DNA of 64,000 bases from assembly GCA_003564185.1 (NCBI GenBank), contig PXFS01000055.1:27017-91016 (forward strand), in the 5' to 3' direction. The DNA comes from Flavobacteriaceae bacterium (GTDB lineage Bacteria; Bacteroidota; Bacteroidia; Flavobacteriales; Flavobacteriaceae). The notes beneath the pieces are model-generated. The model ran no database searches. It was given only the letters and a program-made list of their open reading frames with translations, and had not been told where the DNA came from. A program made the position numbers and the translations under genes. Positions 17,812 to 25,504 of this stretch are shown piece by piece (the first letter of the stretch is position 1; each line of letters begins with the position of its first letter).

Positions 17812-18555
17812 ATGAGAATTAAATTCAGTATACTATTGTTGTTATTTTTATTAAGCTTTAATGCTTTAGGACAAAATCAATCCAATCAAGTATTTGTCTC
17901 TGGTGCTTTAAGTAATGTTATGAAAAATGGAGATCTCCAAAGTACTATTTTGTTAGACACTATCTCAACCAAGGAAAATTTATATGGATTAGGTCCTAAA
18001 CATTACCTAACAGGTGAATTGCTTATTATGGATGGTGAGGCTTATGTAACTTCAATTGATGATAATGGAGCTATTAAAATGGAAAAAACTTTTCAAGCTA
18101 AAGCACCTTTTTTTGTTTATACCTATGTTGAAGAATGGGAATCTTATCGACTTCCTAAAGACATTACAAGCTTTCAGGAACTTGAAAAATATTTACTTCA
18201 AAAATCTAAAGAATACAATACACCTTTTGCTTTTAAGCTTCAGGGAGTTTTTAATAAAGTTGAATTCCATATTCAAAACCTACCTAATGGAACGCTAGTT
18301 AAATCTCACAAAGACGCACATCAAGGGCAAAAAAAATATGTACGGAAAAATATCAATGGTGACCTTATTGGTTTTTTCTCTACACAACACCAACAAGTTT
18401 TTACCCACCATAATCAATTTATTCATATTCACTTTATCAATCAAGAAAAAACAGAGATGGGACATGTAGATGACTTTTTATTTAGTGAAGCTGATAATAT
18501 CTTACTGTTTCTTCCCAAATTGAATAAAGTATTAAATACGGACTTAAAAAATTAG
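17812..18555 (+). CDS. Exported alpha-acetolactate decarboxylase-like protein
   Basis: 247 residues with a signal peptide (IKFSILLLLFLLSFNALGQ) and an acetolactate-decarboxylase pattern: YGLGPKHYLTGELLIMDGEAY (family G-LGTFN-LDGE), KAPFFVYTYV, and the C-terminal metal motif FIHIHFINQEKTEMGHVDDF, where the HxH plus GH supply the three zinc histidines. The family converts acetolactate to acetoin. The signal peptide means that it acts in the periplasm or is secreted, as in some Gram-positive BudA enzymes. It starts 3 nt after nth. The substrate of this exported form is not certain, as the sequence deviates in the first half. Confidence 0.72.
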   Translation: MRIKFSILLLLFLLSFNALGQNQSNQVFVSGALSNVMKNGDLQSTILLDTISTKENLYGLGPKHYLTGELLIMDGEAYVTSIDDNGAIKMEKTFQAKAPFFVYTYVEEWESYRLPKDITSFQELEKYLLQKSKEYNTPFAFKLQGVFNKVEFHIQNLPNGTLVKSHKDAHQGQKKYVRKNINGDLIGFFSTQHQQVFTHHNQFIHIHFINQEKTEMGHVDDFLFSEADNILLFLPKLNKVLNTDLKN

Positions 18556-18599
18556 CATTTATTTTTAGAAAGTTTACTAGGTCAGATGATTCTATTATT

Positions 18600-18607
18600 T
18601 ATATTTG
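18600..18607 (+). promoter_or_regulatory. Candidate -7 element of the trp operon promoter
   Basis: TATATTTG is an exact TAnnTTTG match. TTTAC at 18573-18577 is the nearest -33-like sequence (22-nt spacer, rather long). The element ends only 4 nt before the leader ATG at 18612, so the transcript may start at or very close to that start codon. Confidence 0.55.
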
Positions 18608-18611
18608 CTTT

Positions 18612-18674
18612 ATGCTAATAAACTTAAATTATACTTGGTGGTGGAAAATATTTACGTCAAACGTCGTGAAATGA
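18612..18674 (+). CDS. trpL: trp operon leader peptide (20 aa, three consecutive Trp codons)
   Basis: ATG 18612 to TGA 18674 encodes MLINLNYTWWWKIFTSNVVK. Three tandem TGG codons occupy 18636-18644. Tryptophan is the rarest amino acid, so a WWW run in a 20-codon ORF directly before trpE, followed by an intrinsic terminator, is the classical sign of ribosome-mediated attenuation. When charged tRNA-Trp is scarce, the ribosome would stall at WWW and change leader folding. No Shine-Dalgarno sequence is visible, and the promoter element lies so close that translation may be leaderless. A competing short ORF (ATG 18586, stop 18618) has no Trp codons. Confidence 0.85.
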   Translation: MLINLNYTWWWKIFTSNVVK

Positions 18675-18722
18675 TTCCTCATTGAGTTTATAAAAAACAA
18701 AAAAAGGCTTGTCAAACACGAC
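18641..18722 (+). promoter_or_regulatory. Alternative pairings in the trp leader (attenuator switch)
   Basis: GTGGAA (18641-18646, in the Trp codons) can pair with TTCCTC (18675-18680) across a U-U mismatch, the expected 1:2 structure. GTCGTG (18663-18668) can pair with CACGAC (18717-18722), which removes the loop and the first three bases of the terminator's 3' arm and so would act as an antiterminator. A ribosome stalled at 18636-18644 would cover the first pairing and favour the second. Pairings were found by eye; no folding energies were calculated. Confidence 0.45.
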
Positions 18723-18735
18723 AAGCCTTTTTTTG
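18699..18735 (+). terminator. trp attenuator terminator
   Basis: GGCTTGTC (18706-18713) pairs perfectly with GACAAGCC (18720-18727), loop AAACAC. Seven A's before and seven T's after extend the stem and provide the U-run. It lies between the leader peptide and the trpE start (18762), so transcription must read through it to express the operon. Confidence 0.9.
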
Positions 18736-18761
18736 TTGATAAAAAAACGAATAACAAAAAC

Positions 18762-20156
18762 ATGAAACTAAGGACCACATACACCAAAATGCTTGCCGAC
18801 ACGCACACGCCGGTAAGTATGTATTTAAAATTAAGGGATGCTTTTCCCAATTCAATATTGCTAGAAAGTAGTGATTATCACGCTAATGATAAAAGTTTTT
18901 CTTACTTATGTTGTCACCCCATAGCCGAATTTAAAGTTGATAATCATCAATTAAGTACAGCTAAATTAGGAAAAACCACAACTCAAAAAATTAATCCAAA
19001 TAAAGGTAAAGTGGTTCAACTCCTAAAAGAATTTATCAATAGTTTTGAAGTAGAAAAGCAAGATTTTCCTTTTTTAACCAGTGGACTATTTGGGTTTACA
19101 GGTTTTGATGCTATTCAGTACTTTGATACGCTCAAAGTCAATCCTAAAAAAGAACTAGAACTTCCACAAATACATTATAAAGTATACCAAAACATAATAG
19201 TTGTAGATCACTTTCATAATCAACTCTATATTTTTGATCACAGTCCTGATGGAAATTCTAAACTTAATAAAGTCCAACAGATAATTCAACAGCAAAGTTT
19301 TCATCAGTTTCCTTTTCAGCTAAAAGGAGAAATTAAATCGAACATATCAGATGATTATTTTAAGGACATGGTAGCCAAAGCCAAAGAGCATTGTCAGCGC
19401 GGAGATGTATTTCAGATGGTAGTTTCCAGGCGCTTTTCTCAAGAATTTAATGGAGATGAATTTAATGTTTACAGGGCTTTAAGAAGCGTAAATCCTAGTC
19501 CCTATCTTTTTTATTTTGATTTTGGAAATTATAAAATTTTTGGAAGTTCTCCAGAAGCACAACTCATAGTGCAAGATAATCAAGCTGAAATTCACCCTAT
19601 TGCTGGAACCTTCAAACGAACTGGAAATGATGCAGAAGATGCCAAAACAGCCAAATTGCTAGCAGAAGATCCAAAAGAAAACGCTGAACATGTTATGTTA
19701 GTAGACCTTGCTAGAAATGATTTAAGTAAGCACGCCAACCATGTTAATGTGGTTAAATACAAAGAAATTCAGTATTTTTCACATGTCATTCATTTGGTTA
19801 GTAAAGTTATTGGAGAAATTAAAAATAAAGATCAAAAATTGCCTATTACAGCTTCTACTTTTCCTGCGGGAACATTGTCAGGTGCTCCTAAATACAAGGC
19901 CTTAGAGCTCATCAACAAATATGAGCCTTATGCCAGAGAAGCCTATGGAGGAGCCATTGGAGCCATAGATTTTAGCCATAATTACAACCATGCCATCATC
20001 ATAAGAAGTTTTGTAAGCAAATCTCAACACCTTCACTTTCAGGCTGGTGCAGGAGTGGTTGTAGATTCAAATCAAGAAAATGAATGGGCAGAAGTGAATC
20101 ATAAATTAGGAGCCTTAACCAAAGCTTTAAACCATGCAGCAAATGAATTTAATTAA
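18762..20156 (+). CDS. trpE: Anthranilate synthase component I
   Basis: 464 residues with the chorismate-binding domain: GDVFQMVVSRRF, SPSPYLFYFDFG-type PSPYLFYF, FGSSPEAQL, HPIAGTFKRTG, DLARNDL, and STFPAGTLSGAPK. The N-terminal element NSILLESSDYH is the LLES motif that binds tryptophan for feedback inhibition, so both attenuation and feedback control appear to be in place. With TrpG it makes anthranilate from chorismate and glutamine. The start ATG is 27 nt after the attenuator T-run. A 168-bp gap with a palindromic element, unlike the tight spacing of the later genes, separates it from trpG. Confidence 0.97.
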   Translation: MKLRTTYTKMLADTHTPVSMYLKLRDAFPNSILLESSDYHANDKSFSYLCCHPIAEFKVDNHQLSTAKLGKTTTQKINPNKGKVVQLLKEFINSFEVEKQDFPFLTSGLFGFTGFDAIQYFDTLKVNPKKELELPQIHYKVYQNIIVVDHFHNQLYIFDHSPDGNSKLNKVQQIIQQQSFHQFPFQLKGEIKSNISDDYFKDMVAKAKEHCQRGDVFQMVVSRRFSQEFNGDEFNVYRALRSVNPSPYLFYFDFGNYKIFGSSPEAQLIVQDNQAEIHPIAGTFKRTGNDAEDAKTAKLLAEDPKENAEHVMLVDLARNDLSKHANHVNVVKYKEIQYFSHVIHLVSKVIGEIKNKDQKLPITASTFPAGTLSGAPKYKALELINKYEPYAREAYGGAIGAIDFSHNYNHAIIIRSFVSKSQHLHFQAGAGVVVDSNQENEWAEVNHKLGALTKALNHAANEFN

Positions 20157-20170
20157 TTTTCATACAATTT

Positions 20171-20282
20171 GGGCGTTCCCCTTAAAAATTCGATTGATTT
20201 TTAAGGGTCGGGCTTTTCGCTATATCTTTTTTGGCCATTTATTCAAGCCAAAAAAGGATGCCACTACAATCCCTAACGCAAG
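20171..20282. repeat. Structured palindromic intergenic element between trpE and trpG
   Basis: About 110 bp with two strong hairpins: CCCTTAAAAAT (20179-20189) with ATTTTTAAGGG (20197-20207), 11 bp, loop 7; and CTTTTTTGGC (20226-20235) with GCCAAAAAAG (20247-20256), 10 bp, loop 11. The outer ends GCGTT (20173-20177) and AACGC (near 20275-20279) are also complementary, allowing a three-way junction. The blocks GTCGGGCTTTTCGCTATATC and CCCTAACGC resemble a repeat I recall from intergenic regions of other Flavobacteriia; this is recollection and was not checked. It carries no convincing ORF. No second copy was noticed in this window. Confidence 0.7.
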
Positions 20283-20324
20283 TTTCTCTTTCATTACAAA
20301 CAATCAAATAAAAAAAATAAACCA

Positions 20325-20927
20325 ATGAAAATATTAGTCATTGATAATTACGATTCCTTTGTTTTTAACCTTGTTCACTACTTAGAGGAGTTCTCTAACA
20401 ATGTAACAGTAGTTAGAAATGATGAAATAGAAATCAGTCAAGTTCATGATTATGACGCCATACTTCTCTCTCCTGGACCAGGTGTTCCAGAAGAAGCTGG
20501 AAAACTAAAAGAAATCATTCGTACCTATGCATCCCAAAAACCCATTTTAGGAGTTTGTTTAGGTCAACAAGCTATTACAGAAGTATTTGGAGGAAGTTTA
20601 GAAAACCTCTCTAGAGTTTATCATGGAGTAGCCACTAAAATAAAAGTTATTGATTCTTCAGAAATTTTATACCAAGGATTACCTACTGAATTGGAAATTG
20701 GAAGGTACCATTCTTGGGTGGTACACCAACAATTACCCGATTGTTTAATTGCTACTTCTGTTGATGAAGAGGGAAATATAATGTCAATTAGACACAAGGA
20801 ATATGAAGTAAGGGCTGTTCAATTTCACCCCGAATCCATACTAACTCCAGAGGGTAAAAAAATGATTCATAATTGGGTGGAACACTTAACTAAATTAATG
20901 AAAATAAAAATTCCACAAAGCTCCTAA
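20325..20927 (+). CDS. trpG: Anthranilate synthase component II (glutamine amidotransferase)
   Basis: 200 residues, class I glutamine amidotransferase. The nucleophile is Cys78 in GVCLGQQAI, the oxyanion motif is LLSPGPGVP, and the His/Glu pair is in AVQFHPESIL. It supplies ammonia from glutamine to TrpE. Some bacteria share this subunit with p-aminobenzoate synthase, but its place between trpE and trpD argues for the tryptophan role. It is 10 nt before trpD. Confidence 0.96.
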   Translation: MKILVIDNYDSFVFNLVHYLEEFSNNVTVVRNDEIEISQVHDYDAILLSPGPGVPEEAGKLKEIIRTYASQKPILGVCLGQQAITEVFGGSLENLSRVYHGVATKIKVIDSSEILYQGLPTELEIGRYHSWVVHQQLPDCLIATSVDEEGNIMSIRHKEYEVRAVQFHPESILTPEGKKMIHNWVEHLTKLMKIKIPQSS

Positions 20928-20937
20928 AGCATAACTT

Positions 20938-21927
20938 ATGAAAGATACTTTAAAACGATTAATACAATTTGAAGAATTAAGTCAGCAAGAGGCTAAAGAA
21001 TTACTCATCAATTTAACAAAATCTAATTATTCTGAAGCTGAGCTAGCTTCATTCTTAACGGTTTATATGATGCGTAAAATAAGTCTAAAGGAATTAAAAG
21101 GTTTCAAAGAAGCTTTATTAGAATTATGCAAACCAGTTCAACTTTCAGAATTTGACCCAATAGACTTATGTGGAACCGGAGGAGATGGAAAAAACACCTT
21201 CAATATTTCGACCTTAGCCGCTTTTGTTTCAGCTGGAGCCGGTGTAAAAGTTGCTAAGCACGGTAATTATGGAGTTTCTTCTGTTAGTGGAAGTTCTAAT
21301 GTACTTGAGCATTTAGGCATAAAATTCAGCAGTGATGAAGACTTTCAGAAAAAATGTATAGATAAAACAGGAATCTGTATTTTACATGCGCCTTTATTTC
21401 ATCCCGCTATGAAGTACGTTGGTCCAGTTCGAAAAAAATTACAACTTAAAACTTTTTTCAATATGTTAGGACCAATGGTTAACCCCTCCTTTCCAAAAAA
21501 ACAAGTGGTAGGGGTTTTTAGTTTGGAACTATTACGCATGTATGCCTATATATTTCAACAGGAGGATAAAAAATTTAGTATTTTACATGACTTAAACGGT
21601 TATGATGAAATTTCACTAACTGGAAAAATAAAAATTTTCAATTCAAATAAAGAAGAAATTTTAGAACCTGCGAATTTTGGAAGTCAATGGCTACAACCAA
21701 ATCAACTTTTTGGAGGAAAAACAGTTGATGAAGCCGCTCAAATTTTTTGGAAAATACTTTCAACAGAAGGAACTGATGCACAAAATAAAGTGGTTATTGC
21801 CAATGCCTCTTTAGCCATTTCTTTAGCCAAAGACATAACTTATAAAGAGGCTCTTATTCAGGCTGAAGAATCACTTCTCGGCAAAAATGCCTTGAAAGCT
21901 TTTAACGAATTAAAATCAATGAACTAA
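20938..21927 (+). CDS. trpD: Anthranilate phosphoribosyltransferase
   Basis: 329 residues. The PRPP-binding loop CGTGGDGKNTFNIST, the anthranilate-contact sequence KHGNYGVSSVSGSSNVLE and the motif GPMVNPSFPKKQVVGVF are all present. It transfers the phosphoribosyl group of PRPP to anthranilate. Its last base is the first base of trpC (stop/start overlap at 21927), which implies coupled translation. Confidence 0.97.
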   Translation: MKDTLKRLIQFEELSQQEAKELLINLTKSNYSEAELASFLTVYMMRKISLKELKGFKEALLELCKPVQLSEFDPIDLCGTGGDGKNTFNISTLAAFVSAGAGVKVAKHGNYGVSSVSGSSNVLEHLGIKFSSDEDFQKKCIDKTGICILHAPLFHPAMKYVGPVRKKLQLKTFFNMLGPMVNPSFPKKQVVGVFSLELLRMYAYIFQQEDKKFSILHDLNGYDEISLTGKIKIFNSNKEEILEPANFGSQWLQPNQLFGGKTVDEAAQIFWKILSTEGTDAQNKVVIANASLAISLAKDITYKEALIQAEESLLGKNALKAFNELKSMN

Positions 21928-22715
21928 TGTATATTTTAGAGAAAATTGTAACACACAAAAGAAAAGAAATTGATCAACGAAAAAAAGAAAAATCCTTAGC
22001 TGAATTGAAACTAATGGAATTTTATTCTTTACCCTGTAGATCTGTAGTAGACCATTTTGAAACTCGAAATAAAAATATCATAGCAGAGTTTAAAAGAAAG
22101 TCGCCAAGCAAACCTGATATCAATCTTAATGCTGACCTTAAAAATCAACTACTAAGTTATCAAGAAGCTGGAGCTTCAGCTGTTTCAATATTAACAGACA
22201 AACATTTTTTTGGTGGTAGTTTAAATGATTTATTGCTAGCCAAAAAAGAACTATCAATTCCTATTTTACAAAAAGATTTTATTATAGATGAGTATCAAGT
22301 ACATGAAGCAAAAGCTCATGGAGCTGACTTTATTTTATTGATTGCTAAAGTTTTAACCATTGCAGAAGTGCAACAATTATCAACATTAGCTCAAGATTTA
22401 GGGATGGAAGTTTTAGTTGAAGTACACTCAGCTGATGAACTTGTAAAAACCAATTTTACTAGCATAAATCTAATTGGAGTAAATAATAGAAATTTAGAAA
22501 ATTTTGAAACCTCTATTGAAAATAGCATACAATTAGCTGGACAAATACCCCTAGAATTTGTGAAAGTTAGTGAAAGTGGTATTAAGCACAGACAAGATGT
22601 TACCGAATTATATCAAGCTGGTTATGAAGGCTTCTTAATTGGAGAGGAACTGATGAAATCAGAAAATATTGCTGAAAAAATGAGTGAATTGATTGGACAA
22701 AAATTTAGCTTATAA
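21927..22715 (+). CDS. trpC: Indole-3-glycerol-phosphate synthase
   Basis: 262 residues with TIM-barrel active-site motifs AEFKRKSPSK (catalytic Lys), LTDKHFFGGS, LQKDFIIDEYQ, LVEVHSADEL, GVNNRNLENF and VSESGI. It closes the indole ring from CdRP. It is separate from TrpF here, unlike the fused E. coli protein. It overlaps both trpD and trpF by one base. Confidence 0.97.
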   Translation: MYILEKIVTHKRKEIDQRKKEKSLAELKLMEFYSLPCRSVVDHFETRNKNIIAEFKRKSPSKPDINLNADLKNQLLSYQEAGASAVSILTDKHFFGGSLNDLLLAKKELSIPILQKDFIIDEYQVHEAKAHGADFILLIAKVLTIAEVQQLSTLAQDLGMEVLVEVHSADELVKTNFTSINLIGVNNRNLENFETSIENSIQLAGQIPLEFVKVSESGIKHRQDVTELYQAGYEGFLIGEELMKSENIAEKMSELIGQKFSL

Positions 22716-23353
22716 TGAAACCTATCAAATTAAAAGTTTGTGGATTAAAGTATCCTAAAAATCAAGAGTTGATTAGTCAACTCCCAATTGATTACGCAGG
22801 TTTTATTTTCTATAAAAACTCCAAAAGAAACACTATAAGTGTTAGCGAAAAACTTCCGGATCATATTCAAAAAGTTGGGGTTTTTGTTGATGAAGACATT
22901 ACTGTTATAACTAAAAAAATTAAACAATTCAATTTAAATGTTATTCAGCTACATGGTAGTGAAAATGTAGATTATATTGTTCAACTTAAAGCAAAAATAA
23001 CTCATCTTAAATTGAATGATATAGAAATTTGGAAAGCCATTCCTGTAAAGGAAGTTTCAGATTTGGAAAAAATCAACTATTATGAAAATGATGTAAATGT
23101 CATTCTGCTAGATGCCAAAGGGAAAAATCCTGGTGGAAATGGAATTAAATTCAACTGGGACTATTTAGCCCATATTGATTCTAATATACCTATCATGCTT
23201 AGTGGTGGAATTAAAATTGATGATATAGAAGCATTAACTAAAATCAAAACAAAAAACATGATCTGGGGAGTTGACATTAATAGTGGGTTTGAAATTAATC
23301 CTGGTCTAAAAAATGCCAGTAGAATTCAACATTTTATTAATCGATTAAACTAA
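22715..23353 (+). CDS. trpF: Phosphoribosylanthranilate isomerase
   Basis: 212 residues. The catalytic cysteine is in LKVCGLKYP (Cys9), the catalytic Asp in VILLDAKGKNPGGNGIKFNW, and the phosphate-binding strands MLSGGIKIDD and GVDINSGFE are in place. It performs the Amadori rearrangement of PRA to CdRP. Starts at the last base of trpC and is 6 nt before trpB. Confidence 0.95.
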   Translation: MKPIKLKVCGLKYPKNQELISQLPIDYAGFIFYKNSKRNTISVSEKLPDHIQKVGVFVDEDITVITKKIKQFNLNVIQLHGSENVDYIVQLKAKITHLKLNDIEIWKAIPVKEVSDLEKINYYENDVNVILLDAKGKNPGGNGIKFNWDYLAHIDSNIPIMLSGGIKIDDIEALTKIKTKNMIWGVDINSGFEINPGLKNASRIQHFINRLN

Positions 23354-23359
23354 AAGGAC

Positions 23360-24535
23360 ATGATAAAAGACGGGTATTACGGAGAATTTGGAGGTGCATA
23401 CATTCCGGAGATGCTTTATCCTCCAGTAGAGGAATTACGTTTGAACTATGAAAAAATTTTAGCTTCAAAAAGCTTCCAAAATGAATTTCAAGAGCTTTTA
23501 AAAAGTTATGTGGGTAGACCAACTCCTTTATATTTTGCTAAGAACTTAAGCAAAAAAATAGGCTGTAAAATCTATTTAAAAAGGGAAGATTTATGCCATA
23601 CTGGAGCGCATAAAATAAATAATACCGTAGGGCAAATTTTAATTGCTAAGCACTTGGGTAAAAATAGAATTATTGCCGAAACTGGTGCTGGACAACATGG
23701 TGTTGCTACGGCTACGGCTTGCGCTTTGATGGGTATGGAGTGTTTGGTGTACATGGGCGAAAAAGACATCAAAAGACAAGCCCCTAATGTATCACGAATG
23801 AAAATGCTAGGCGCAAAAGTTGTTCCTGCAACTTCTGGAAGTAAAACGCTAAAAGATGCTACTAACGAAGCGATTAGAGATTGGATCAATAATCCTGAAA
23901 GCACCCACTACATTATTGGCTCGGTGGTGGGCCCTCACCCCTATCCCGATTTAGTTGCGCAATTGCAGTCAGTAATTTCTAAGGAAGTAAAAAAGCAATT
24001 GAAAGAATTAGAAGGAAGAGATTATCCGGATTATCTTGTGGCTTGTGTTGGTGGAGGGAGTAATGCGGCTGGTTTGTATTACGACTATTTAGAAGATGAA
24101 AGAACAAAAATTATTGCTGTTGAAGCTGCAGGTAAAGGAATTTTAACTAGTGAATCAGCGGCAACTACTCAATTAGGAAACGTGGGTATTATTCATGGAA
24201 GCAAAACCTTGTTAATGCAAAATAAAGACGGACAAATCACCGAACCTTATTCCATTTCTGCAGGTTTAGATTATCCAGGAATAGGCCCCATGCATGCCCA
24301 TTTATTTACCAGTCAACGCGCTGAATTTATCAGTATTGATGATCACGAAGCTATGCAAGCTGGATTAGCATTAAGCAAAACCGAAGGCATTATTCCAGCT
24401 ATTGAAACATCGCATGCTTTTGCCATTTTTAAGCATAAAGATTTTCAGCCAGAAGACGTGCTTGTTTTTAATTTATCAGGCCGAGGCGATAAAGACCTAG
24501 CTACTTATATAGACTACTTTAAACTTGAAGAATAA
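23360..24535 (+). CDS. trpB: Tryptophan synthase beta subunit
   Basis: 391 residues. The PLP lysine is Lys85 in HTGAHKINN; the phosphate cradle CVGGGSNA and the C-terminal NLSGRGDKD are conserved. It joins indole to serine to form tryptophan, receiving indole through the tunnel from TrpA. This is the TrpB1 form expected to pair with TrpA. GC content and codon use look slightly higher than in neighbouring trp genes, which is common for a highly expressed, conserved enzyme. Overlaps trpA by one base. Confidence 0.98.
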   Translation: MIKDGYYGEFGGAYIPEMLYPPVEELRLNYEKILASKSFQNEFQELLKSYVGRPTPLYFAKNLSKKIGCKIYLKREDLCHTGAHKINNTVGQILIAKHLGKNRIIAETGAGQHGVATATACALMGMECLVYMGEKDIKRQAPNVSRMKMLGAKVVPATSGSKTLKDATNEAIRDWINNPESTHYIIGSVVGPHPYPDLVAQLQSVISKEVKKQLKELEGRDYPDYLVACVGGGSNAAGLYYDYLEDERTKIIAVEAAGKGILTSESAATTQLGNVGIIHGSKTLLMQNKDGQITEPYSISAGLDYPGIGPMHAHLFTSQRAEFISIDDHEAMQAGLALSKTEGIIPAIETSHAFAIFKHKDFQPEDVLVFNLSGRGDKDLATYIDYFKLEE

Positions 24536-25320
24536 TGATTGATCAGAAAATTAAAAATCGTATTGAAGAAAAAATTGCTTCAAAAGATAATTTACTAAAT
24601 ATTTACTTCACAGCTGGTTTCCCAGGAATTGAAGATACCAGAAAAGTCATTACTAATTTAGTAAATTCAGGAGTAGACATGATTGAAATAGGCTTGCCAT
24701 ATAGTGATCCAATAGCAGATGGAGAAGTGATTCAAAAAAGCTCTACACAAGCCTTGAGAAATGGAATGAATACTTCATTATTGTTTCAACAATTAGAAGG
24801 AGTTAGAGATGAAGTGGATGTTCCTTTTATTATAATGGGCTATTTTAATGCAATGCTTCAGTACGGGATTGAAGAATTCTGTCAAAAATGTAATTCAATC
24901 GGTATTGATGGCATCATCATGCCCGATTTACCTATTGAGACCTATGAAAATGAATATAAAACTATTTTTGAAAAATATCAATTGAACTTTATCTGTTTGA
25001 TAACTCCACAAACTTCAACAGAAAGAATTAAGAAAATTGACTCCGTAAGTTCAGGATTTATTTATGCCGTAAGTAGTGCATCAACTACAGGTAAAACAGA
25101 TGGATTTGGAAGTGAACAAATCAATTATTTCAAACGAATTCAATCCATGAATTTAAAAAACAAATGTATGGTTGGTTTTGGTATTAAAGACCAGCAAAGC
25201 TTTTCGCAGGTATGTCAATATGCTAAAGGGGGTATTATTGGAAGTGCTTTTATTAAATTTTTAGAAGAAAACGGAGTAGATAGGACAGATGAATTTGTTA
25301 AGAACATCCGATTTGAATAA
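24535..25320 (+). CDS. trpA: Tryptophan synthase alpha subunit
   Basis: 261 residues. The catalytic acids are Glu51 and Asp62 in MIEIGLPYSDPIADG; GIIMPDLPIE and VGFGIKD are the usual phosphate-site strands. It cleaves indole glycerol phosphate to indole and glyceraldehyde 3-phosphate. It is the last gene of trpEGDCFBA. No hairpin terminator is visible in the 180 bp downstream. Confidence 0.97.
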   Translation: MIDQKIKNRIEEKIASKDNLLNIYFTAGFPGIEDTRKVITNLVNSGVDMIEIGLPYSDPIADGEVIQKSSTQALRNGMNTSLLFQQLEGVRDEVDVPFIIMGYFNAMLQYGIEEFCQKCNSIGIDGIIMPDLPIETYENEYKTIFEKYQLNFICLITPQTSTERIKKIDSVSSGFIYAVSSASTTGKTDGFGSEQINYFKRIQSMNLKNKCMVGFGIKDQQSFSQVCQYAKGGIIGSAFIKFLEENGVDRTDEFVKNIRFE

Positions 25321-25504
25321 AACAAAAACCATAATTCAATATATAAAGTTATTATAACCAGACACTTAAATTAAATCTATTTATTTGTAACAGCGCTAAA
25401 AGGCAGATGAAATGATTGAATTTCAAATTAAATTTGATTTCTTTGTGTAGTTTTACTCAAGTTACTATATTTCAACTTTAATTTGAACCTAAACATTGAA
25501 AGAT

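Noticed and set aside
18586-18618. Short ORF overlapping the trp leader peptide in another frame
   Set aside because: No Trp codons, ends at the leader ATG region, and no context supports it; the WWW ORF explains the leader.
20134-20328. 64-codon ORF between trpE and trpG
   Set aside because: It spans the palindromic element and overlaps the trpE end; encodes no recognisable protein.
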